Assembly (NCBI GenBank): GCA_947579665.1
Contig: OX388350.1
Location: 26,569,393 to 26,633,392 of the forward strand
Origin: Sympetrum striolatum
Lineage: Eukaryota; Arthropoda; Insecta; Odonata; Libellulidae
Length of the DNA stretch: 64,000 nt
Direction of reading: 5' to 3'
Of this stretch, positions 55,500 to 64,000 are shown one piece after another. Position numbers and translations under genes: made by a program. The notes below the pieces were generated by a model. It made no database searches. It was given only the letters and a program-made list of their open reading frames with translations, and was not told where the DNA came from. Within the stretch, counting starts at the first letter, position 1; each line of letters opens with the position of its first letter.

Positions 55500-56729
55500 G
55501 CGTAATTCCTGATCATCAGGAGTCTAATTTTCGCTATTGATCCAAATAAATTATTTGATTAATTTTCAATGCATTTTTCTATATAAATTACTCTTAAAAA
55601 ATTCTAGTTTTTAGTAAACTAACTTAATTGTTAATCATTGAAATAATATATTTAATTTACTGGATGGATGGATTTAAATCATGGAGACCAATTACTCCTA
55701 TTTTTCAGTTCAATACTGACATAATTTCAAATAGTTCAACCTTAATTATTTAACTATTTCCATATTAATTAATTTAATTCAATTAATCAATTTTATTGAT
55801 TAATTTTCAATAGTTCATTAGATTTTCATTAATCCATGTGTTCTCTTGCTATGAATAGATCTTCATTTCATTCTCTCCAAGAATTTCGATACAGTTTACA
55901 GTTAATCTTCTTTTATGTCATGGAAGATGCGAATCAGTGCCATATAACCACATATCAGCTCCTCTTTCCTATCTTTGTCTTTCAAATTTTAAAAATAAAA
56001 TATAATCCTTTCTCCTCCATGTTCTATATCCATTAAATGTTTGGTTTTTTGCCTTAATAACTTTATACGAATAATGAAATTTTAATCTTTGAAAAATAAA
56101 CCTTTTCAATAATGTTTAGAAGCTACTGGCTTGATATCTTTGAAAAAAATTAAGAGAAGATTTTTATAATACTTGCAACTAAAATAGATGGTTAATATTG
56201 AGAAAATAGTTTTAACATTTGCTTAAGGTTTATAACTGCTTTGTACCTGTGATCAACGCCAGGGGTATAATCAAGCCACATTACTACCCAAGTATTTTTT
56301 GGAGGAAAGGCATGCCTTATCTCATTTTACTGGCTACACACCACATCAGGTGCACAGCAAAACTAGGAGGTGAGTATCTTAATGACCTGGTTTTCTTTTT
56401 AAGAATGAAAACTCTCTGAAAACATATATGAAACAAAAATCTCTAAATTGTAAGATCTTTTCAATGGGTCATATTACATCATCTCAATTAGGTTACAAAA
56501 ATATGCAAGCTATTACTCATAATGCAGCGTCTTATCCAGCTATCTAAGGCTGTTTGAAATAACTTAAAATGTATCCAAGAGAAGATTAATGGAAATCTTA
56601 AATATAGTTCTTATGCCATGTATCCACTGCTTTAGAAGACACAATGAATGCATTTTCAAAATAAGCCTCCCCACAGGCATTGTGCAATACAGCATCTCTA
56701 TTGGCAGAGTGTATGTAATTAGTAGGTAT
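55500..56729. other. AT-rich intergenic sequence, nothing recognised
   Basis: Frames at 55836-56036 and 56219-56419 carry no recognisable domain. No repeat ends were seen before the LINE target-site duplication at 56730. Confidence 0.5.
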
Positions 56730-56972
56730 ATGTCTCATTCCTTCCCCTGGACTGCAACCTTGTTGTAGTGGAAGGGCTTGCGTGTTCCTAAAGAGCTAGA
56801 CTAGCTGGAACATAGTTCCTGGTAGGGTCACCCATGCCAGAAAGATCTATGGGTAGAGGCCAGAGGAAAGGTAGTCCATACAGCATCTATACCTCAGTGA
56901 GGCAGCTGCAAAGGCGTATGTTCCCCAGTGGGGCAGCCATAATGAGTGTTGGTGTCACAGTAAAAAACACCG

Positions 56973-57782
56973 TTGAGGGAGGCAACAGGAGACCACCTCA
57001 ACTACTTATCCCTTGTCATGATGCATAACCATAATAATATTGGTACTGGCAAAGGGATTCAGCCTTCTAGGATGAGTGTCATGCCCGGCAGTGATGGAAG
57101 TAAGGCCATTTCGGTCGTCATTCAACGAAACGCTTACACAAGGAACAACAAGAAAAAAAGAGAGAAGATGGAAACGAGGGTGGGGACATGGGATGTTTGG
57201 ACAATGCTCAGAAAAGGAAAGCTGGAAAACGTAAAGTTAGAAATAAAAAGATCCAGCATTAATGTACTAGGGTTATGCAAAGTGCGGTGGAAAGACAAGG
57301 GAGACTTCTTGAGTGACTATGTAAGAGTCATTTTCATTGGGGAAAGTACTAGCCTGAGGGGAGTAGCTGTAGCGTTGGATAAGAAAGTGGGAGAATCCAT
57401 GATAGCCACTGAGCTAATAAGCAACCGGGATATGCCGGTAGAAGTAATATCTGAACCAGTAAACACGGTTATAGCTCAGGTATACTTGCCCACTAGTGAT
57501 TACAGTGAAGATGATGTAGACATGGTTTATGAGCAAATAGAGGAGGTTATGGGAAGGGTTAAGGACAATAAGAATCTTGATGTTATGGGAGACTTGAAAG
57601 CAGAAGTTGGGCAAGGAAAAGATGGGGAAGAGGTGGGAGAATTCGGCTTAGGGAAAAGGAACGAAAGAGGACAGAAACTGATAGACTTTTGCAAAAGAAA
57701 TAATCTCTGCATCACAAACACTCTTTCAGCACCACAACAACAGACGAAAGTACACATGGAAAAAGCCCTGGGATACAGATAA
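56973..57782 (+). pseudogene. RTE-like endonuclease (APE) domain, N-terminal frame
   Basis: From METRVGTWDVWTMLRKGKLE (about 57168) the frame has the APE-type endonuclease motifs: GTWDVWTM, then INVLGLCKVRWK with Cys in place of the usual catalytic Glu (SEVRW). Next come RGVAVALDKKVG, VYLPTSDYSEDDVDMVYEQIE, DVMGDLKAEVGQGKDGEEVG (GDWNA altered to GDLKA), and GLGKRNERGQKLIDFCKRNNL. A stop at 57780 follows; the catalytic continuation (QIDYI, then DSDHNLV, about 57790-57885) is out of frame. The changed active-site residues plus frameshifts show a dead copy. The two substitutions at conserved active-site positions suggest drift after loss of function. Confidence 0.82.
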
Positions 57783-59500
57783 GTACCAAATTGATTACAT
57801 ATTGATAAGAAAGAGGTTTAGAAATAGTGTTAAAAACTCGTGAAGTTATCCTGGTGCTGATGTTGATTCGGGTCATAACCTGGTCATGATGAAAGCCGAG
57901 CTTAAGTTTAAAAAGATCATTTGATCAAAACGTACACCAAAATAGAATTTAGAAGCTGTAAGGGGTGGGAAGTCTAAAGAATTTCAAGTCAGTCAGCAAG
58001 GCTCTCGATAGTAAGGGAAGGGAAGTAACCACTAACAAGGAATGGGAAAAGTTTAAAAATTGTGTCAAGGATTGAGCTCAAAAAATGGTTGAGAGGGTTA
58101 AGCAAACTAAAATTAGAAAATCATGGGTAACTGTAATAAAAAGTGTTACATAAAATGGAGAAAAGAAGGAAATGGAAAAGAGTCAACATTGACCATGAGC
58201 ACAGAATGTAGAGAGCACTAAACAACGTGCTAAGAAGGGAAACAAATAAGGCTAGAGAACAGTGGTCAAAGGGACAGTGTAATGAAATAGAGAAACTGGT
58301 GGAAAGTGGGAAGGCCAACCTAATGTATAGTAAAGTAAAGCAACTGACGGGGAATAGAATTATTAATAGAATGGTGACGGTTAAAGACAGTAAGGGAAGT
58401 CAATTAAGGGATCCAGTCACCATAAGGGGACGATGGAAGAAATACATTGAGGAATTGCATGGGAAAAACATGAAACCCACCAGGATAGAAATAGAAACTG
58501 AGGAAGAAGTTGAAGAAGACGATCTTGGACCTGGGTAACTTGATCGTGAAATAGAACAGGCATTGCGGGATATTAAAGGGAATAAAGCAACGGGTTTGAC
58601 GAGATCCCAGTGGAGTTCCTTAAGAACCTGGGGGATAAGGGTAAGAAATGTGTTATGATTTAATTAGGAAAATTTATGATGAAGGCAATGGCCAGATGAT
58701 TTTACCAAAACTACTTTAATTCCTTTACAGAAAAAGAACAAGGCTACAGAATGTCAGGATTATCGTACAATTAGCCTAATCTCTCACGCTGCATAAGTAC
58801 TTCTGAAGTAAGGGTTCTGAATAGACGGGTTGAGGGAAAAATTAAAGGGCAAATCGGAGAAGACCAGTTTGGTTTTCAGAGAGGGAAAGGAAAGAGGGAT
58901 GCAATTGGGGTGATGAGAGTACTTGCACAAAGCCTAGAATTTAAAAGGGACAGTATGTTTTGTAGATTTTGAAAAGGTTTTCAATAGATGGGGATATTAA
59001 AGATGTATGGGTTGGACAGGATAGATATACTTTTAGTCCAAATTCGTATCTAAATCAAACAGCCCGTGTAAGGATAGCTAATGGGGAATTGGATTGGGTT
59101 GAATTGGGTAGGGGTGTAAGACAAGGGTGACCTATGTCACCAACGCTTTTTAATGTATATGCAGAGGAAATGGTGAAAGAAACCTGGGAAGAAATTGATA
59201 AGGGAGTAAAGGTTGGTGGGGAAGTAGTGAAGTCTGTAAGGTATGTAGACAATAAAGCTATTATGTGCGATTCCGTTAAGGGTTTGCAAACATTAGTAAA
59301 TGCTATAATGATAAGGCAAGGGAGTTTGGAGTGAAAATTAACATGAGTAAAACTTAAGTTTTGAGGTTCACTAAGGGAAAGAAAGCAAAGTTAACTATTA
59401 GGGTGGATGGGGAAAAACTAGAGCAGGCGGATAAATTTTCTTACTTGGTGGGGTTAACTATAGAGAAGTGGAGGAGATTTCACTTAATAGGGATTTTTGA
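57783..59500 (+). pseudogene. RTE-like reverse transcriptase, frameshifted
   Basis: Colinear RT fragments: KGNKATG (58580), NKATECQDYRTISLISHAA (58740-58790), GQIGEDQFGFQRGKGKRDAI (58850-58905), ANGELDWVELGRGVRQG followed by TGA (59080-59128), MSPTLFNVYAEEMV (59134), and KSVRYVDNKAIMCDS, where the catalytic ADD is now VDN (59230-59270). Multiple stops and shifts. The order matches arthropod RTE-type pol proteins. Confidence 0.82.
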
Positions 59501-59559
59501 TTGTGCATGAACCTAATGAAATGTAAAACACTCATGATGATGATGTCTCATTCAGACGA

Positions 59560-60187
59560 TTTAATTCCATGAAAATGCCTGATTTGAAGATATTATTATG
59601 TATAATTACTTAAAGCTTGCATATTTTCACCATAAGTTCATGCAACACAAGGAAATTGCATATTGTTCAACTGCTCTTACATACCTTATAACCCATAGTG
59701 CACTTTCAATCTTCTAGTAGAGATAATAAAAAGTAATGTTTGGATTTCAGATCTCTTCCTACTATGAAATGTGCAACTCAGTGAAACATATACTTGCATT
59801 GCCAAAAGCTCAATACTTATAATTCTTTCATATTTTTCTATGATTTTATAAATGAATCTAAGAACATTAGATTTTGTTGCAGAGGTAAACACCATCAGCT
59901 GTGTGAATAGTATGTTACGAAAGGTAAGATCAGATTAATTATGGACTTTTCAGAATAGGACAAACTTTGAAGCTAAAATTTTGTCAAGCAAAACAGTATG
60001 TACAGCATTTTAGAATTCATTTATGATAATACTTTACTTTATAGCTAAATTCTATCATATTAGGCCAAACTTCGTGGAAGGACACTCTGAAGTTATAGAA
60101 AATAATAACACCAAAACAGGTCGTGAATAAAATCCATTAGTGTAGAAGTTTATGGCATTATTATTTTCTATAACTTATAGCTCTCAA
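59560..60187. other. AT-rich sequence, nothing recognised
   Basis: Possibly the 3' UTR of the candidate exon that follows (minus strand). No polyA signal was convincing. Confidence 0.4.
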
Positions 60188-60379
60188 TCAGCAATTCTTT
60201 ACAGAATCAGACTGGGAAACATTTTGGGTATCCTTCATAAAGCCTATCCTTGTTTCACGTTTATCTCCTTCAGCCTCCAAAATGCAGATTAATCTCTGAA
60301 TTGGACCAGATATCCAGGTCATCAGCTGAGACAGAATTTCTTTTGAACAATTATTAATAGCAATGATATGAACAAACAT
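60188..60379 (-). CDS. Candidate terminal coding exon, unknown protein
   Basis: A minus-strand frame beginning just after an acceptor-like gtgcagtacttag (60380 and up) reads MFVHIIAINNCSKEILSQL, then MTWISGPIQRLICILEAEG, then DKRETRIGFMKD, and ends QSDSVKNC with TGA at 60188. The amphipathic first half and charged tail are protein-like. The family is not recognised and no upstream exon was found in the remaining 3.6 kb, so it would be the last exon of a gene that extends beyond the window, or a chance frame. Confidence 0.35.
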   Translation of the reverse strand: MFVHIIAINNCSKEILSQLMTWISGPIQRLICILEAEGDKRETRIGFMKDTQNVSQSDSVKNC

Positions 60380-60399
60380 CTAAGTACTGCACTTATAAG

Positions 60400-63300
60400 G
60401 ACAAGTTCTAGAGTTCATTTTTAAACGAATTTCTTTACACTGGTTCATTCCTGAGGAATGTAAAAGTTCACCGTTTCAGTTCAGGAATTCAAAAGTTTGG
60501 TTGTCTTATAACATTCTTTGCCTGAGTGCTGATTCAACCTTAACACTCTTTTTCGAAAGACCTTAAATAATAAAATTCTCAAGCTACAACTTTCACCAAT
60601 CAGGATGATGAAATTTCTTATATTTTCTTCAGAAATAGCATATTTTATTTCTTGCTATGTAAAATAAACAATATAGAAAAAATAGAATCTGTATGCTCTA
60701 AAAAAGAAACAGAAGTCTTATCTATGTATTTCTATACTTCACTTGTTTAGGTTTCTACATAATGGCTTATTTTGATCTCTATGATGCAGTGCAACATACA
60801 TAAATTCCATCCCAGTGAACTAACTAAAAATAAGATGACATTAAAAAAAACCTGAACCACCCGGTCTGTGAAACAATAAGGAAGAATGATATAATAACAA
60901 GTGCAAGTAAAAATATAATTTGATATACTTTTGTAGGCATAGTTAAAATCTGTTCAAATTCTGTATAGCTACAGACATCTTATGGAAAACTGAACAAAAT
61001 GTAAGAATCACACCACTTCTTAAAATTTTTAAAAATTACATTTATGCACAAGAATGATCAAATTAGGAAAAAATAAAAGCTGGACTTTAAATCCAACAAA
61101 GATTTTCAGTTTCATATTCAACAATTCTGAGATTTTTTGTGAACGTGAATGTATATGCCAATAAGAAGCATAAACCTAAGTGTAGATTTCTAAAGAGAAA
61201 ATGTTGGTGTATAAATAAGGCTTGCATACAAGATGCAGATATCAGCAGACGAGAATAAGGACAGGATGAGCGTGTTGATAACATAATAATAGGAAATTAA
61301 CCATAGTTTAATATTTTGTACTCTGTACACATCACTGATGAATGAAATATAAAATTTATATCAATTTAACTCATGTTAGCATGTGACCTGAAACATTTTG
61401 CACAGGTGAGATGAATTGCAAGTTATTCTTCTGTACAACTCCAGAACAATAACACAAGTGAAAAATAAATAAGACACTTGAAATTTCATTTTTAAAACTA
61501 ATAACTTTGAGTGAACATGAGAAATGTACATACAAAACATCACTAAGCCAGTACAACAAAGGCTGAGAATTGGAACTTTATTATACTGCCATATTTGTAC
61601 CAAAAACCAAGGTGGTGACGACAATAACTCATTTAATCCCTTTTACAGCTACTATGAATGAACATAAAATAACTCCTCACACTTTAGGCATGCACAGCTA
61701 AGGGTCTTTTCTTGTATATTCTAAAATCCTTGGCACCAAAAAGAATAACTTGAGTGGAAAAATACCAGATGAATGTAAATGTAATGAACTGCAAGAACTA
61801 TCACAGTTCTGCAATGAATCCATAAGATTCAATAAAGATATTTTTGGAATAATATATAAATATCAAAACAAAAAATTAAAAGAATTTGCATGCTTGTTAC
61901 TCAAACTATATATACAATGCAATAAAAACATGGACATGCCCAACATGGAAGGATGACTTAGTCTATACAGGCTTTCTTTAAAGAAAGATGGGAACAGAGG
62001 TTATGCAAAAGACAGCCATGCACTCAAGCTTGATTTAAGGAATATCTCTGACAGTTTAAAGAAATTCCTTCGGTGATAGCATATTTAAATTATTTGTGCA
62101 TGGGCCAAATACAAGCCTAAAATGAACTAATTCATCAGTGAGTTGTTCTAATGGTAAGCTACACAAAAAAGAGAAATACACTGACCAATGTAATAACAAG
62201 GAGTGAATTTTCACTAGGCTGTTTTGTATATATATACATAATTTGTGAACTGCAAATGCATGAAGAAATCATACAGAAATACACAAAGTTTTGAATAGGT
62301 TATCTTTTGCAATCGATAGACAGAAATGAAAACCACCATAACAATAACCCTGACAATTTCTGCACTTCTTAGAAACTACACTGATTTTGTGGAATACCTT
62401 TTTGTTTTACTCTCTTTGAAAATTACATAATTTGGAAATAATTCTATGGATAAAAACCAGAAAGGCAGCTAGAATAAGCACATGTCAAACAAGATGTTAA
62501 TAACAATTCAAAATTTTGAAATGAAGGTAAAGCAGTTCAGTGTGTGCAAAATCTTTCTAGTCAATCTTTCAAAAGGCTTTTATTAAAATATTGAAATTTT
62601 TAGCCTGGCATATCAACTTACCATCAACATTGTCTTTTCAAAAATATAACGAAACAATAGATTATGCAGGAAACTACGAGGAGAACAAATGCGATATTTC
62701 ACAAGAACAGTATAAAATATAACTAAAATTATGGGATAGAGTCATTTGCCCACATCATTCACTTCCATAAAAACCTGTGCATCATTCATTTAAGGAGGAT
62801 CGATAAGCTACAGCTCAGTGACTAGGGTAGTTTATCCCTGTACAGTTTTATAGATAAATTGACAATATGGGATAAAATTAGTGCTTTACACATCATAAAG
62901 AAAGAAACAACATCTTAAAAAGATGTAAGGCCACCTACAGTTTCATGCAATGAGAATAAAATAAGGTCCAACAGGACTTTCACATAACAATTCCTAGACA
63001 AGGATATAAAATTTGCAATCAACCAAACCAATTCAACTGGAAGTAGGCCAACTAGTATTCTTTTCCTTGCCAAGGATGAGCTTAGTAGCATGATAATTTC
63101 TCTTGCCCTAACTGTCACTTCCCTCTGCACTGAAACAATATAGATCTTTTACTTTTTTTGCATCAGACTTTCAGACTTTAGTTCAACAATCACCCACACA
63201 TACACACACACCCACTCACTAACGAACTTTCACCACTTTCATTCAAAATAACTCATTTACTCCTTTATATCACTCACTCATCCATTCAACTGATTCAGAA

Positions 63301-63430
63301 TTCTATTCAGGGATCAACTTTTTCTTATAAACCACAATCTTTCGATAGAAGTAGCCTCTCCGCTGCAAAACTGCAACCACCTCAATCTACATCAACACAA
63401 TGGATATCCAACCTGCACAGGTAAACAAGC
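60400..63430. other. AT-rich sequence, nothing recognised
   Basis: About 3 kb with only short frames. If the exon at 60188-60379 is real, this would be its intron. Confidence 0.4.
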
Positions 63431-64000
63431 TTCTAAGATGGGGTATAGAGGAGGAGAAAGAAGAATCTATTCCTCACCCATTACCCCAACCTCTAAGAAA
63501 AAGCATAATGCTTTTACCATCAAACACCTTTTTACTGAAAATCCATCTACTCTGCAATTAGAAACCCGGCAACAACCTCGAATCCACATGGTAACATGTT
63601 GCAGCGATTATTTTTTAACCCTTTTTTCACACAAATGGACTTCGGACAGTTTCATTCTGTGCAATCGCCATCACCGAGTCTTACTTTACATGATGCACGC
63701 CACATGATCAAGCATAGGTGATGAGCCCTAACTTCAAGTCGATGGTTGACACATTTCATGGCAAGTGCTAAGAGACTGGATATGCATGTAGCGTTCCATG
63801 AACACCTCCATTGGCACCTAAGGCAAGCATCACAGATGACATATGGGTGAAGATGAATGAAATGGGTTCCTCCAAAAGCCACCATCAAGGCACAGGTGCC
63901 CTTTACAGAGGTGGAAGCATGATTGGAGGGAAACCCACAAGGAGGATGGCAGTGGTGGAGGGCAACTGAATTTAAATGCCTCTTCAGAGTGATGCACTCT
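63431..64000. other. GC-richer window edge, unassigned
   Basis: Composition is distinctly less AT-rich than the preceding 3 kb. Overlapping frames at 63438-63707 (+) and 63652-63888 (-) have no recognised domain. It may be an exon, UTR or repeat continuing past the window. Confidence 0.3.

Larger units (their letters stand above)
56741..59542 (+). mobile_element. RTE-like non-LTR retrotransposon, full-length but inactivated
   Basis: Flanked by an 11-bp target-site duplication atgtctcattc at 56730-56740 and 59543-59553. It has a 5' UTR (ctggactgcaaccttgttgtagtgg...), an endonuclease frame, a decayed RT and a 3' end of catgatgatg repeats. Simple-repeat 3' tails and a compact 2.8-kb layout are typical of RTE-type LINEs. 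This appears to be a full-length insertion, unlike the other LINE remnants here. Confidence 0.87.

Overview
This is an AT-rich animal nuclear genome window, most likely arthropod. It has spliced genes with GT-AG introns and polyA signals. It carries a metazoan Mediator subunit gene (MED4), an intron-encoded C/D snoRNA cluster, one tRNA-Thr, a MADF-BESS protein, tRNA-derived SINEs, and many retro- and DNA transposons. There is no bacterial-style gene organisation. I cannot name the species. Host genes lie mainly at about 46-55 kb; almost everything else recognisable is mobile or repeated DNA.

Layout. 1-5 kb: AT-rich DNA with two copies of one tRNA-derived SINE, a perfect hairpin and a TIR element. 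5.3-12.2 kb: an array of six about 1.1-kb units (the first inverted), each with six modules of about 165 bp, and each module centred on a tRNA T-arm/B-box-like hairpin. I do not recognise this family; it is the strongest candidate for something undescribed. 13.2-15.8 kb: a decayed Jockey-like LINE (minus) and a 5'-truncated Penelope-like element (GIY-YIG nuclease) followed by a complete hammerhead ribozyme fold. 17-18.5 kb: a SINE and a possible 5' exon. 20.5-27 kb: four nested transposons. An hAT-type MITE contains a PIF/Harbinger element, which contains a second hAT-type element, which contains a small TIR element; the outer three have visible target-site duplications. The Harbinger element encodes its transposase and a MADF-BESS protein on opposite strands, with interleaved exons.

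29.5-37.2 kb: AT-rich DNA built of diverged tandem copies of about 2.3-2.4 kb, one of them split by a pogo/Tigger-type transposon (TIRs, TA duplication) with an uninterrupted 637-aa transposase. 39.6-45.8 kb: a foldback hairpin, a decayed transposase-like gene, a pair of about 480-bp direct repeats, a fragment of the B-box family and a Tc1-like transposase remnant. 46.1-47.5 kb: a multi-exon, apparently non-coding snoRNA host gene on the minus strand. It has one C/D snoRNA in each of four introns; three share a guide matching the 18S rRNA 530 loop. 49-54.8 kb: two candidate terminal exons and the complete six-exon MED4 gene (minus) with a LINE fragment in its fourth intron. 55.4 kb: tRNA-Thr(TGT). 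56.7-59.5 kb: an apparently full-length but broken RTE-like LINE with an 11-bp target-site duplication. 59.6-64 kb: AT-rich sequence with one candidate terminal exon.

The working host functions visible are transcription (MED4), rRNA 2'-O-methylation (snoRNAs) and translation (tRNA-Thr).
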